Below, one piece after another: positions 1-12,399 of a DNA stretch of 64,000 nucleotides. The position numbers and the translations under genes were made by a program. Positions within the stretch are counted from its first letter, which is position 1, and the number at the start of each line of letters is the position of its first letter. The stretch comes from Sarcomyxa edulis. Its lineage: Eukaryota; Basidiomycota; Agaricomycetes; Agaricales; Mycenaceae. The stretch is taken from contig QUOL01000001.1 of assembly GCA_009761415.1 (NCBI GenBank), positions 434,001 through 498,000 of the forward strand, in the 5' to 3' direction. Below the pieces are notes generated by a model, which was not told the origin of the DNA, did no database searches, and saw nothing but the letters and a program-made list of their open reading frames with translations.

Positions 1-717
1 ATCTGCAAAGATGACTCGCCATTGATGTTTCTCATCCCGAAGGTTTGCGTACCCCGCAAGTTCATCAAGAACATAGTCTATCTATTTCTTGTTATAGTGG
101 ATCCATCAAGGGTTCAAGGTATTGGTGTTCCTTACTTGTCTGATAGATAGCTGCATATCTGTATAAGCAAATGGAGTCCGTATCTTCCATTGGCGATACT
201 GAGCCTCTACGGCCCATTCTTGTCTTACAGTTTGATTTCGAAAGTGGTTCCACCATTGGTGTTTCCTCCGCAGTTCCGCAGAGAAACAGCACATGGCTAA
301 TTCAGTGAGCTGTCCATTGCGTAGATTAGCCTCTAAAATCTCTAAAGCAGCTTATCAGACGTACATACTGTTCGCGGATTATCGCCGACGCCACCTAGGA
401 AGTGTGTACCGACCAGAAAAGGATGTCGGTACCCCCGATATTGGTCCCGAGACATTTCAAGGGGAGGGGTGGTGGAAAGATTCAAATTCTCCGAGTTCAA
501 ATATGTCCTATCGAATTTCCGAGAAGTTTCCTGCAAGATGAGAGTGTTCCGAACAAAGATAGACAAGCTAAACGAGTGTTGAACGAGTGAACAGTTGCTG
601 AATGGGAGAAAGAGCGGCCATCATGTGACTTATAAGGACCAATTTGTGATCGGTTTAGATAAGATCATCTCCAAACTCTCATCTTACCTTCATCATCTCT
701 CCGCAAAAATACACACT
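1..717. other. Upstream region without a recognised gene
   Basis: Open frames of up to about 80 codons occur on both strands, but none shows a recognisable motif or a consistent exon structure. The first frame on + is open from the window edge to a TAG at about 148-150 and could be the tail of a gene lying outside the window. The last 100 bases hold the 5' UTR of the prolyl isomerase. Confidence 0.4.
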
Positions 718-1329
718 ATGGTACGCAGAATCACATTAAGATCGCTACTTCGATACTTAGTATTCTTATCAAGTCATCCTGGGAAGTAAAACTCTCGAAT
801 TCCCGAGGCGTACCCTACTTCTTCAACACGCAGACGAAGGAATCTAGCTGGGAACCGCCTGCGGGACTCAGCGAGGAGGATGTGCACAACCTGCCTGGTG
901 CGAAGGAATATTTGGATGGAACCAAGGATGGGAAGGTCCGGGCTAGTCATCTATTGGTGAAACACGCAGGGAGCAGAAGACCTTCGAGCTGGAAAGAGGT
1001 ATGCACTACTGTCGCGTCGCGTCATCTACTTCCGAAGCTGACTCGATACAACCATCCAAAAGCCAAAAATCACTCGCTCAAAAGAAGAAGCCATCGAGAT
1101 TCTTCATGGATATCAAGCCCAGATCAACGGGTCCCCAGATGTGTTCGCGCAACTCGCATCTGAGCACTCGGACTGCTCGTCTCATTCCAACGGTGGAGAT
1201 CTCGGGTTGTTTGGACGCGGACAGATGCAAAAACCTTTCGAAGAGGCGACGTACGCGCTTGAAGTTGGCCAAATTAGCGACGTCGTGGAGACGGAGAGTG
1301 GTGTTCACTTGATCATGAGGACGGCATGA
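718..1329 (+). CDS. ESS1: Pin1/Ess1-type parvulin peptidyl-prolyl isomerase
   Basis: This enzyme isomerises phospho-Ser/Thr-Pro bonds; in fungi Ess1 acts on the RNA polymerase II C-terminal domain and other nuclear phosphoproteins. Exons are 718-720, 774-998 and 1063-1329, with closing phases, giving 164 aa. The first exon is only the start codon. A WW domain covers about residues 2-35 (WEVKLSNSRGVPYFFN, then SSWEPP). A parvulin domain follows from about residue 50, with the family blocks RASHLLVKHAGSRRPSSW, ITRSKEEA, DCSSHSNGGDLG, RGQMQKPFE and GVHLIMRTA. The basic and cysteine active-site blocks of Pin1 are present, and the length matches human PIN1 (163 aa). The residues match the Pin1 class rather than the shorter Par14 class, and I see no break. 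Confidence 0.95.
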
Positions 1330-2015
1330 GTTTGCTCGTTGGTATCTAGAAGAAGGAAGTCGACGAAAAGTGTACGAATAATAATAGATGGTGACCCGTT
1401 TGTCTCTGCTCTCAGTGTTTGATCTCGTCGATGTGCATCCTCATGAAGAAACGGAATACTTGCAACGCGTTCGTACAACTCATCCAAAATTCACGAATCA
1501 CCCATATAGCATATGCATCCGACGAAGCACCAAATAGGTTGCGCGCTTTCTATCGATTTCGGATATCAGGATCGTCGAGTCGTACGCGTCCCATCATACT
1601 GGCATATTACGCGCTTTCTCATGAATCGCAATCGTACCTGAAAGCCTGAAGCTAAGGCTAAGCCTGTCCGACACGTCGGCGAGCTTACAGAACCAAACGA
1701 CGGCATTGGTGGCCATCAGCGGCAACGACTTGTTCGGGATCTTACACACGCCGCTGGCAATGATGAAGGACGTATTATTGCTGCCTGCACTGTGCGGCCT
1801 TATCAGCTTCTCTAGGTATGCCTTATTCAACGTTCTCATCCGCTTTTCTCTTCTTATCAGGGCGCCTCGTTACTTATAGGACACCTTGCCATCATCGCCA
1901 AGGCGGCTGACACCGTGACTGGCAGAATTCTATCCTTATATCCCCAACGGTAGAAAGCCCGCCTCTCGGAGTCGAGCACCCGCCTGGATTCACACCAGAC
2001 ACCAAGCTTGACACG
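1330..2015. other. Intergenic region, no gene recognised
   Basis: This is the 3' side of the prolyl isomerase and the 5' side of the MOSC gene. Frames on both strands around 1594-1839 look protein-like for 40-60 residues, but I found no matching exon partners or motifs. No tRNA fold was evident. Confidence 0.4.
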
Positions 2016-3835
2016 ATGATGCTATCCATCCCAGGTTACGATTTTGGATTTGGATGTGGATTCGAATCCGTTTCTCCCACCTTATCGTTATCGTTGTCCT
2101 CTCTCGGGTGGACGTTGGTGCCGATACTGTTCACGATTCTGTTGGCCTATTATTTCCCGTTCTATCGGTACTTGTCGACGAGAAAGCGGGATTGGTCACC
2201 GAGGTCAGAGATGATTCATGGACTCTCTGCTAGATACTGTGGCTCAACGCGGGGTCACCGCGCTTTACAGCAATATTGAACCGAGCGACGCTTCCTTAAA
2301 ATTAAACCATACGAACGGTCACAGTGGCGATGATGTTGCACACATCACAGTGTCTAAAATACTTATACACCCTATCAAGGTACGGACGGCTTTCTGTCTC
2401 TATTTGAAGCTTGACGCTTGAAGTTTGATTCATACTTCACGATTCGCAGAGTTGTCGAGGGTCGTCTGTACAATCAGCTAGATATACACCCCAAGGTCTT
2501 GAAGTGAGCGTTTGTATCAATATCTCATCCCCCGATTTAGCTTCTTAGTGGCATTACTAGAATGATAGGGAATGGTGCATAGTGGATGCCGATACAAAAA
2601 TTGTGGTTACCGCTCGAGATGTATCCAAGGTGCTGTCCTGTGTCCTTGTCTCAAAATATGCCACTGACCTTCCCATGATAGATGGTTCTAATCACTCCAA
2701 ATGTTATCGACGATATAATGATGGTTTCGTTCCCTGAAGATTCCGGCTGCGAAATGTTCACTGTACCACTGAATCCAAGCGAGGAAATCTTGCGAACATG
2801 GACGATGTGAGCCCGTCATTTTTTGGACATACGACTCAAAACCAATACATACGTTTGGCCTGTGACGATTATACGACACTGAATTCTTGTTTCTGTTTCT
2901 GTCAGAGTCGACGGTATAACGGTATGGAAATCAGGATTGAACGGTTACGTCGGTGAATCGATCCCATCCGAACGTTCTCGTCCATCTCCTTCCACGATTC
3001 TCTCCCAATACATGTCCCGCCCGGTTCTTCTCATCTACAAAGGTCCCCGCCCGCGTTACTGTAATCCGACCGAAGCCTTCCCAAAACTGGACGCCACACA
3101 TAACTACCAAGATGGTTACCCGTTACTTGTGATGTCTGATGAGAGTATGGACGTCCTTGGGGAAGAAATCAAGAGTCATGTGGGAACGCAAATGATCGGG
3201 GAAGAGTGGAGAGAGGGCAAGTTGTTGATTGAGAGGTATGTGATGCGGTGATTCTGTACATTTGTGGACGGTTTCATTCGATCTTATCCGTCGTGGTGTG
3301 GGGAACGAATACCCAGGGCGCGTGTCGTGACCCAACAACATGACCTCCACGATGTTTTACCTTTGAACTCCCGGACCGTCGCGTCTCAATCAGCTGACGA
3401 CCTTTTGGGTTTTTGGTTTCGTTAGGTTCAGACCGAATATAGTGGTTCATGGGGCAGGGCCTTTCGCCGAGGATATGTGGGAAGAGATTGTGATTGCAAG
3501 CCCATCTTCGAACCAACTTACCTTGAACTCTGTTCCTGGAATCACACTCGTTTCCAAGTGCACGAGGTGTTTGGTACGTTGTTTTTCGTATGTCTAGGAG
3601 TGAGAAAGAGAGTGAAACTGAGCGGTAGTTTGTTTTTCTTTGACAGCTCCCTAATGTGGATACGCAGACTGGGGTTCGAGACGCAGCTGTACCGTATAAG
3701 GTGCTGATGAAGGTCCGAGTGGGTTTGGATCCGCAGAACAAGTGGAAACCTTGTGTGGGGTGTAATGGGGTGCCGAAGGGGGAAGGTACGATTGCTGTCG
3801 GAGATGTCGTTACTGTTCGGAAGACAGTCCTTTGA
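2016..3835 (+). CDS. MOSC-domain protein, mARC-like molybdenum cofactor sulfurase C-terminal fold
   Basis: Eight exons close in phase: 2016-2203, 2271-2379, 2450-2503, 2561-2629, 2682-2806, 2906-3235, 3426-3573 and 3647-3835 (403 aa). Residues 31-51 form a membrane segment followed by basic residues (RYLSTRKR), as expected for an outer-membrane or ER anchor. The MOSC N-terminal beta-barrel follows (KILIHPIKSCRGSSVQSA, YTPQGLENDREWC), then the MOSC domain (FRPNIVVHGAGPFAEDMWEE, SKCTRC, GLDPQNKWKPCVGCNG, GTIAVGDVVTV). The SKCTRC block sits where animal mARC proteins hold the molybdenum-ligating cysteine, which suggests a Moco-dependent reductase of N-hydroxylated compounds. The activity is inferred from the family. 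It is longer than human mARC1 (337 aa) because of inserts around residues 150-200. The start was chosen because it supplies the anchor and the only splice that joins in frame. Confidence 0.88.
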
Positions 3836-4446
3836 GGCCTCAGGGGCATTGGATGCCGATGGTTTTCATTAGATGGTTATAATGACTGACTCGGGGCGCC
3901 TGGCACTGCAGATCTGAAAGATCCGTCATGAATAGCGATAGGATGAGATGATGTTGACTCATGGTCCAGGTATCGATATCGTCCTACGTGTTCAGTGCGT
4001 GTTCATACCGAAAACATCGGGATGGGATGATCTTCCATGGAAGTCCAGCCAGCACTTGATCTAATGGCGCCACAGAGATGATAAATGCACCGAGAAAGAC
4101 TCGGAAGAACGTGGCTCTACCTAGGAACTTGGCAAGAGGGTGGCTTTTATGAACTCATGGAAATGTTTGATGATCTCGAGGGATACTGGGCGGCAATCTA
4201 CACTTTGCTATAAGCGCCCTTCGACCGCGAGGTCGTCAAGGCACATCCCGGGGGTCTTTCGCAGACTTTTCGCATGATCTGTTCTCTCAGGCAAGATCGA
4301 GATCAGGCCTGGAGGACCTTGCGAGAATGAAATAAAAGCCATGCACTCTGGTCTACTCTGGTACCAAGTAGCGTAACAGTAGATGGCTAGTCATGTTGGT
4401 GGTGCGATTGAGAGAAGCAAAATAAAATAAAGGAATAATCAGGAAG
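3836..4446. other. Intergenic region between MOSC and ubiquitin protease genes
   Basis: No frame here shows a recognisable protein. An AT-rich patch (AAAATAAAATAAAGGAATAA) lies at about 4420-4440, just upstream of the first ATG of the next transcription unit. Confidence 0.4.
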
Positions 4447-4614
4447 ATGTGCCTGAGATCTCGGTATGCGGCAGCCGACCACGCACTAAATTGGAAAGAT
4501 TATTTGGGTGGTGTCCCTACGGTCAACTTCAACGCACGAGTCGCTGGCGCCCTCAATCTCATTCCCTCCGACGACAGGTCGCTCATATCAAAGGGACGGC
4601 CAGCAGGCCACTGA
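4447..4614 (+). other. In-frame upstream ORF or lost N-terminal exon of the ubiquitin protease
   Basis: An ATG at about 4447 opens a 55-codon frame that ends at a TGA (4612-4614). It is in the same frame as the ubiquitin protease start at 4618, so one stop codon separates them. The peptide has ordinary protein composition (for example ADHALNWKDYLGG and AGALNLIPSDDRSL) rather than UTR-like composition. It may be a regulatory uORF, an N-terminal extension reached by an unrecognised splice, or an extension recently cut off by a stop mutation. Confidence 0.4.
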
Positions 4615-4617
4615 ATT

Positions 4618-7600
4618 ATGGCCATTGCAAAATGGATCCCTTTTGGAGTTCAACAGCCCGTGACAGTTCCACAGAGCTCAAAGCATCGTACACCTGTCTT
4701 AGCCATACCCACCGCAGATGCAAAGAAATTTGGCCTCGAGAATGTGTGTCTAGCCATACATCTTCTTGATTTTCTAGTTCTGACCTACTCACTTGCTTCA
4801 GTTTGGCAATACCTGGTGAGTAACCAACTTTCTCTATCATCTTTGGTGCTAACACCCACCGCCAGCTATGCCAACTCAGTTCTTCAAGCACTGTACTTCT
4901 GCGCTCCGTTTCGAGACCTTCTCCTTCAATCTGTAGACCCTTCTGTACCCCAGTATATCCCCCAGACTCCTTCACCCGTAATTGCCCCCCAACCAATCAT
5001 ACCGGTCCGTCGGAAGCCAGAACGAAAGCAATCAAACGCAGGTCACTCCGCAGAGGCTTTACTGACAAACGGCATCCACCATGTTGCTCCGATCCTTCCA
5101 ATTCCATCCAATCCTCCAACCCTCTTTTCCGCCCTTCGTTCCCTATTCCTTTACATATCCACAAACCCATCCGACAAGGGCACTGTCGCTCCTCGAGCTT
5201 TTATCGACAAACTCAAAGAAGTCAACGAATCATTTCGTTCTACCATGCACCAAGACGCGCACGAATTTCTAAACTATCTACTCAACAAGATTGTAGAGGA
5301 AATAGAAGAGGAGAAGAAAGTCCAGATGGCTGTAACGTCTTCCGGAGATGATTGTGAGTATCACTGTGCTCTTGCGTATTTTTGTTCCAGATTCATCAAT
5401 AACACCCTCAGTGTCAAATTCTATCACCACTCTATCGTCTCAAGCAACTCCAACGATTGTTACTCAAACCACGAGTTCAAATTCTGGAACTCCACCCCAG
5501 GATGCTACTCTAGTCCATAAACTCTTCGAAGGTGTGCTAACGAGCGAAACGCGCTGTTTGACCTGTGAAACTGTATGTAATTTGGCCCATGACCCACACA
5601 CCATTCTTACGTGACACTTCCCAGGTTTCCTCTCGGGACGAGTCCTTTCTAGACCTATCCATTGATATCGAGCAGAACTCCAGCGTAACGGCGTGTCTGC
5701 GCCAATTCAGTGCCAGTGAGATGCTGTGCCAGAAGAACAAGTTCTTCTGCGATTCGTGTTGCGACCTCCAGGAAGCGGAGAAACGGTCAGTTTTTCATGA
5801 CACGTAGCCACCGTCAAAGCTCAATTATTTGACAGGATGAAAATCAAGAAACTCCCAAACGTCCTAGCATTACATCTGAAACGCTTCAAGCAAGAAGACC
5901 CGCAAAAGTTCATTAAATTGGCTTATCGCGTCGCATTTCCATTCGAACTGCGGCTGTTCAATACTGTGGATGATTCAGAAGATGCAGATCGACTGTATGA
6001 GCTATTCGGCATTGTTGTTCATATTGGAAAGTACGTCTCTGATATACCCGTATTCTTTTCTAACTGGTAGCTCAACGTTTCTGGTGCGACTTCCTATCCT
6101 CTTCCTCTTTCTAGCGGCCCTCATCATGGACACTACATCTCCATTATCAAAAGTATGGGTGTATGGCTGGTCTTTGACGATGACAATGTCTACTCAATCA
6201 CAGAAAGCGATATTCCGAAATACTTTGGCGACTCAAACGCCGGGTCGGCATACGTCTTGTACTACCAAGCCACCAATTTAGATCCAGCTAGTATTGGTCT
6301 ACGAACTGAACCTACTCTACCAGATATCCCGATATCGGAACACCAGCATTCCCCTCTACAAACTAACCCAGCACTCCCCCCTGGCTTAGTCGAAGATCAC
6401 GAACACCCTAATCCCAGCCCCATCGAACCCGTATTCCCTATACCACCATCTCCGATTCCATCCTCCCCTCTCCAATCCTTTATTCACATCCGCGATCCTG
6501 AAAAGCGAACACCTCCGAGCCTCACGGTGAATATTGATACCAATGGTGACAATACTTCCGTCCCCCCGTCTCCGTCGGCTGCTACAACGACCACCCATCA
6601 CAGTCTTTTACAATCCCTGCGCCGCGCACCGTCCATTCAGACCAGCGGAAATACTAATAATCTCGGGGCCGGTCCGGATGGCCGGCGCCAGAAAACTAGC
6701 CGGCCTGCGACGTCGCCCGGCAGAGATTCGGCCACGCCCGAAGAGATGCCTCCGCCTCCCGTGCCACTGCACATCAATGGAAAAGAGAAAGAGAAGGAAA
6801 AGCACCCAGCTCCCGAGAAGAAAGCAAGTACTTGGTTTGGTAAACGAAAGAGCTTCAGGCTGGACAAATCGCGTCCACAGAGTCCTGTTACTGACGAGTT
6901 CAATACTGGATTGCTTTCGCCTATACATCAGCTTCGAGCGGCTGGTGCTGAGGCTACCCCTGCAATCAATGGGCACCTTCCATCATCTGCGCCGACTTCC
7001 CCAGGATGGTTCCGTACGTCAGGCCATCATTCGTCCAAGGAAAAGGACAAGGAAAAGGCAAAGAAATATCGACGACCATCTGAGCCTAATTCTATGTTCG
7101 ATGTTGGTGCTTTCCAGCCATTCTCTGCCACACCTAGGTCCAGTACCGTCGGAAATAGTATAAACACTTCGAACGGCGGATACGAGTCACCATCGCCTGG
7201 TTCTGCGACTTCCTCCTTTGGGTCTACTTCTCAAGCTCATTCTTCCCCTCAGCCCAATACTCCTATCAACTTCCCATCCCAGCAAACAGGCACGCAGCTG
7301 TCCTTACCATCTTCATCTTCCTCGAGCCCACCCAAGTCTCCCGACCACAAGAAATCTTTGTCAAGTATTGCCTTGCGAGCAAAGATACGCGACCCACAAC
7401 GACCGTCTACAGCGGGCGCTTCCGTCTCCGGTAGTGGTAGTACCGAAAAGACGGTGAGACCCCTGCCTCCGGTCCCCCCACTTCCTCCTACCGAAACGTT
7501 CGTGAGGGATTCTGACAAGACGGGCAATGGCCATGCATCACCGATACCCAGACCGGTAACGCAACACGGAGATGAACCCCGAGGTTCTTTTGATAGAGGT

Positions 7601-7918
7601 AAAGCTAGAGCGTCGGCTTACACTCCTACCCATGAACGGGTAGGCACTCCCACCAAACGACCGAGTACAGCGTATGCTACTAGTACCCCAGGACTTGATT
7701 CGTTTGCCGGATCCGCCAATCATAGCAGTGGCACGACTGCTAGTGCTAGCACCAGTACTAGCGCGAGTTCGAATCTAAAGCGGGCGACTAGGAAGCTTAG
7801 TTTGACTGCTCAACTTGGATTTGGGAGGAGAGATAAAGACAAGGATAAGCAAAAGGACAAAGATAAGGACAAGGAGAGGGTTCCTCCAAGCGCATTTGGC
7901 CAACATAACGCTATATGA
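4618..7918 (+). CDS. Ubiquitin-specific protease of the USP12/USP46, Ubp9/Ubp13, CreB class
   Basis: Exons 4618-4743, 4802-4815, 4866-5353, 5391-5572, 5625-5785, 5836-6030 and 6115-7918 close in phase to 989 aa; the second exon is 14 nt. The cysteine box is [17 protein letters not shown] (Cys47). [16 protein letters not shown] is the QDAHEF box. CXXC pairs near residues 265-320 (CLTC, CDSC) form the inserted zinc ribbon. The histidine box is [10 protein letters not shown] (His395), followed by WLVFDDDNV. It should remove ubiquitin from substrates; in the ascomycete CreB and yeast Ubp9/13 families it works with a WD40 partner, which is not encoded nearby. Residues from about 430 to the end are a long Ser/Pro/Lys-rich tail with [10 protein letters not shown] runs near the C-terminus, unlike the short tails of yeast Ubp9. 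The N-terminal start is uncertain because of the in-frame ORF upstream. Confidence 0.9.
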
Positions 7919-8453
7919 CCTTGGGGACTGGCCGGAGGAATGGGACTTTATTCTTGTTGGATCTGATTTTTGTGTTACACGTTTTTATTATCTTTCATCT
8001 TCACCCCCTCACATCATTTCCATCGCCCTTTCATTCTCCGGTTGCATTGATAGGCTTATAACTTCGCAGTGGATAACCTACTCCCTCGCTGCTGAGCGGT
8101 CGTTCCCAAATGACCCCGCCCAGATCACTAATCAGTACTACCATCATACTACATACCATCACACCCACCATCACCACTACCACCACCAAGTGCAGCTGTA
8201 ATGTACACGTTCATTCATCGTCCGTTTTTATAATAAAAATGCCGGATGTCATTTTGTACTATCAACAAGCAGACTCTGGTCACATAATTGTACGACTCGA
8301 AAGCATAGGCATATCATCATAGCAGAGGACGCATATAGCATAAGGGAGAGCAAGGAGAGCGAGAATGAGAGCGAGAACGAGAGCGAGAACGAGAGCGAGG
8401 AAGTAGAAATACAGTACGATATGTATACATGTACACGGCCAACGATAAATAAG
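7919..8453. other. Convergent 3' region between ubiquitin protease and F-box gene
   Basis: This holds the 3' ends of two genes that face each other. It includes a CAC/CAT-rich run (about 8145-8190) and a 12-bp purine tandem repeat listed separately. No gene was recognised. Confidence 0.5.
8355..8399 (+). repeat. 12-bp purine tandem repeat, about 3.75 copies
   Basis: The unit is GAGAGCGAGAAY: one copy ends in T, two end in C, and a partial copy follows. The strand is pure purine apart from the internal pyrimidines at positions 6 and 12. It lies in the shared 3' region of two convergent genes. Confidence 0.85.
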
Positions 8454-10568
8454 TTATGCCTTGATATCTGCTTTCACGAACCTGGTTCCATAGTCCACGA
8501 CACGGATACGAGTGGGGTCATTCTTCGCAACGAGGCACAATATTCCAAGGTTCTCCTCCCAGGCTATAGCCGACATGCCTTTCCCTAGATCATCCATCCA
8601 ACCATCTGGAAGCTTCAAAGAGTCCAGATATTCCAGACGTGCCTCCTTGTTCTTGCGGAACAAAGGGGCGTCGCCAGGATTTTGGAGGATTCCCCAGGGC
8701 TCGTTCTCGTCAGAGGGCAGCGCTCCCGTGTACCGATCGGGCACTGCGTGGCGACCGGGGTTGAAAGCTCGGCTGATCAAGAGCAACTTAGTGTTCGATG
8801 GGTCTGAGTGGCGAACGCGGTAAACGAGGGACCGATGGAACCCCGGGAGACGAAGGACACGCCCAAGAGGGGGATTAAAAGGGTCTTCTGGCCATTTCAC
8901 GAACTTGATTAATTCTTTCTCCAGAGCGTACTTGTACACGGTATGCCTTTCGCGTAACGATGCTACTTCATCTTTCATAGGCCATATGTAAAACGCACAA
9001 CTGGCCAGCTTGCCGTCATCGTCTGGAGTGAGTCCTAATGTTGCGAAGATAGCGAGCGGAGGTGGTGGGTTGCCAGCGCGTACCGACTCTTCTTGGCGAG
9101 GAGGGAGATCACAGTCTGTGATTTGGAATTCTTCCACTAGATGGTTGAGTCTGAAGGCATAGGAAGCCTGCCGTTGAAGTGGTTCCGGTTCAAGGGGTCT
9201 ATTCGCCTCTCGCTGATTCTTCTCTGCCTCGGCAATCGAATAGAGTTCGAGTATGTAGGCGGGTTTGAGGGGTCTGCGAGGATGGAGATGACGATCGATG
9301 ACACGGATGACCAAGAGAGATCTTTGGTCCGGTAGAATGCGTATGCCACCAATCGATTGATACTATGGAAATCATCGACGTTAGTGCAAGACATACATCC
9401 AGCATTGGATAAGCCTCACGTGTCTGTAGAATGCGCAATCCCCGTCTGTGACCATTGGGAGCAATATGTGCAGCCACGAGTTAGAAGACAAATCTCTGAT
9501 AGATATCGCCACCTTGCCGTCCAGAGTGCCAGTATCTCTTCTGAGATAGACAAAACAGGGCTTGTTGTCGAGATGGAAGATACCGAAAAACTTGATGGGG
9601 TGATCATGGGTAAGTCCCTCCACAGACGATCCACGCCCTATGAAGGGGCCTTTGTTGAGATCTTCTCTGGTGACTCCGAGCTGCGGTAAATCTTCTACGG
9701 CCAGAGGATCGGCAGTCAGCATTGCGCGTATCTCCAATGTCAAGAGGTCAACGCAGTAGACTGACGCCTTGTACTGAAAGGCGCCGGGGAAGTCTCGATG
9801 GATCTGCCGATCGTAACGTCCAGAGAGATCTGAAATGTTCTTGACACCTTGCCGAGCCCTACGACGCCAACAATATTCAGTGCTAGCCTACGAGTAGAGA
9901 GAGACGGTACATACAAAGCTTCAGCCGTAGTCGGTGGCTTGATGAGCCTCTCCACATAAGCGAAGATGATGACTGGTTTTCCATCCACTTTCGAATACTT
10001 GGCCTGCAGTTGATAGGCCTTCGTATCGGTCCTCAGACGAGCGACAGGCGCAGCTCCCGGAATATCACGGTCCAGATCGATAAGTTCGATGAATGTACGA
10101 TACTCGTCTCTGATAGACGCAATGAGATATTTTCCACCAGGGAGAATAGTCATTTCTTCGATTGGATAGTGAGTTGGGATAAACGAGATTTTTCGAGGTT
10201 TGAAATCGTCGCTCTTCCAGTTGTCATCCAAGCTCAAGGCTTGGACGACCAACCTCTCGGCTTCACCGTCGAGTCGGTGTGGAAGGTTCAAGGGAGGGAG
10301 ATGAATGTTTAGGCAGTGTAGCAGGGTCTTCCATAGTTGGGGTTCGTGCGTGAGGGTGTACATCGTTTTGTTAACCTTATAGGAACTTATCAGATTTTGA
10401 ATACCAAGGATAAGCTAAGATGCGCACTCTTCGTAAAGACATGATATCCTCAATAGAAAGGTAAGGAAAGACATGACAGGCCAAGACGTCAATCGGTAGC
10501 ATGGGTTGCTTGCCCGAGGCCTTGAAGAATGAGGTGATGAGCCTCGTGAGAGCAAGCGGTGCTGACAT
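8454..10568 (-). CDS. F-box protein, agaricomycete type
   Basis: Exons in gene order are 10568-10428, 10375-9915, 9858-9420 and 9362-8454. All phases close and the protein is 649 aa. An F-box lies at about residues 22-60 (PIDVLACHVFPYLSIEDI, then MSLRRVNKTMYTLT). The rest matches the pattern of long agaricomycete F-box proteins whose C-terminal part may fold as a beta-propeller (blocks such as ISFIPTHYPIEEMTILPGG, VYCVDLLTLEIRAM and SWLHILLP), but no repeat is clear by eye. F-box proteins bind Skp1 and recruit substrates to SCF ubiquitin ligases; the substrate is unknown. It is one of three F-box genes here, and the three are dissimilar outside the F-box. Confidence 0.8.
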
Positions 10569-10931
10569 TCGTGGTGTTGTGTTCGAACAAAGAGTAGGGA
10601 GAGATGAATGATTAGTGGGTAATCAGTATAGAGAGCCGGCATTTATGAAGAATTTGACCTTTCATTGCGATAGAAACCTTGTTTAGACGGGCCCTTGTGC
10701 TCTGATAAGTCTTGTAATCTAATACAAAGGTACTCACCTAATTTGATCAGCTTCTTGGTCGCTTCACGATGTTGTGGGACCCTGTTAGTTGCAGGCGTTC
10801 TTGATAAACAAGGATTGCCAAATCGGGACAAGAGTCGCAAAATTGTCACGAAGTACAAAACACTCAGATTGACAAGATAGTACAAGCCACCGAGCTCTAA
10901 CCCACATATTTGGGTCCTTCCTATATTTAAT

Positions 10932-12399
10932 TTAGTCAATAACTTTGACCACCAATTTCCCAGCCGTCTTGCTACCCGTAAGGTCCTGCTGCGCCTGCGA
11001 ATATCCTTCAGCTGTGAACGGATACTCCTTGTAGATATTGATCTTGAGCGTGCCGTTGGAAATCAGAGAGAACACCTCTTTTCCGTAGTGCAGGACCTCA
11101 GCGGGAGTGTAAGCATAGTTGCTCATACTGGATATGAGTATTTGAATAATATACGATTTAAAATGAGAAAGCTGGAACGTACGTGGGTCGTAGGAGCTTT
11201 AGATTCTTCTCAACCAGTTTGAGAGGAGGGAAAGGAGGGACGGCGCCTGAAGCGTTACCGACTGAGACAATGGTCCCCTTGCGACGGATCAGTTTGAAGT
11301 TGTTGTCGAATCTAAGGGATGATCGTCAGTGAATAGATCTATCAGCCAGCAAACAGGCAGACATACGTGTCTTTTCCTACGCCATCGAATACAGCATGGA
11401 CCCCCTCGCCATTAGTGATTTCCAAAACCCTCTTCACTGTGTCTTCTACAGGATACAAGATGACGTAGTCAGCTCCGTTTGCTTTCGCAATTTCTGCTTT
11501 CTCTGGCGTAGAGGTCGTCCCGATAACAGTCGCTCCTCTGGCTTTGATAAGCTGTGTGAATAGTTGTCCGAGTCCTCCAGCAACCGTGTGTACGAGGATG
11601 ATATCGCCCTTTTGGACATCGTAGGCTTCGGTTGTAAAGGATACGGCCGTGACACATTGTAGGATTGCAGCAGCAGCAGTTTTGGTCGAAATAGAGGCCG
11701 GAACTGGGTAGACGGTTTTCCAGGGAATGGAGATATAGTTGGAATGGGTCCCCAGGAAATCCTAGGATTTGATACGAGTTAATGACCGGCCTGAGAGATA
11801 GCATATAGAACTCATGCGTACTACGGCCACCTTCCCTCCTATCTCATACCCTCGCTGCTTGTAGTCTTCGTTGTGAAGGGTGTCCTGGTCCGTGGGCAAA
11901 CCTACGATAACGCCCGCTGCTTCCTTTCCAAGTATTGCTGGGAATGCTTTGAATGGATAGAGCCCTTTTCTAATCAAAGATGATCGAAGTTCAACATCTG
12001 TACATCTGATTTAGATTCATAGACGGAGACGGACCGATAATACGTGTCTATGAAGTTGACGCCGAGGTATTCTACCTGACATTCCCAAAATAATCAGTCG
12101 ATTTTGAGCAAACATAGTAGGGCCAGGGCATACTTTGATGACTACATGATCCGGTTCGACTTTGGGGAATGGCTGAGTCGTCTTTTCGAGGACTTCAAAC
12201 CCTCCAGTCTTCGAACATCATCCGGATGAGAGACGCGTCGTATAGTTTGATGAGAATCAAAAGTCACCTTTGCGATCGTGATGGCTTCGATGGTCGAAGG
12301 GAACGGCATTCTTGTCAAGGAAGTGGTAGAAAAGTGACGGAAAAGCAGTCGACAGCGAACTGCGGTTTGTCTAGAGGGGTGGATGAACTTCGAAAGCAT
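10932..12399 (-). CDS. ZTA1: NADPH quinone oxidoreductase, zeta-crystallin family, mitochondrial leader form
   Basis: Exons in gene order are 12399-12268, 12208-12134, 12075-12035, 11969-11822, 11761-11367, 11311-11183 and 11127-10932. Phases close to 371 aa. It belongs to the medium-chain reductase superfamily without zinc, which reduces quinones with NADPH. Diagnostic blocks are VEYLGVNFIDTYYRKGLYP, LGKEAAGVI, the dinucleotide site VHTVAGGLGQLFTQLIKA, NGADYVILY, GVHAVFDGVG and the C-terminal TGSKTAGKLVVKV. The first 30 residues (Arg-rich, no acidic residues, RLLFRHFSTTSLTR) look like a mitochondrial leader; an internal Met31 would give a leaderless protein starting at the conserved AITIAKTGGFE region. 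Just upstream lie another ATG and a 50-nt intron; see the regulatory entry. Confidence 0.92.

Noticed and set aside
1861..1990. tRNA-like sequence
   Set aside because: A B-box-like GAGTCGAGC is present, but no A-box at the right distance and no cloverleaf stems could be formed.
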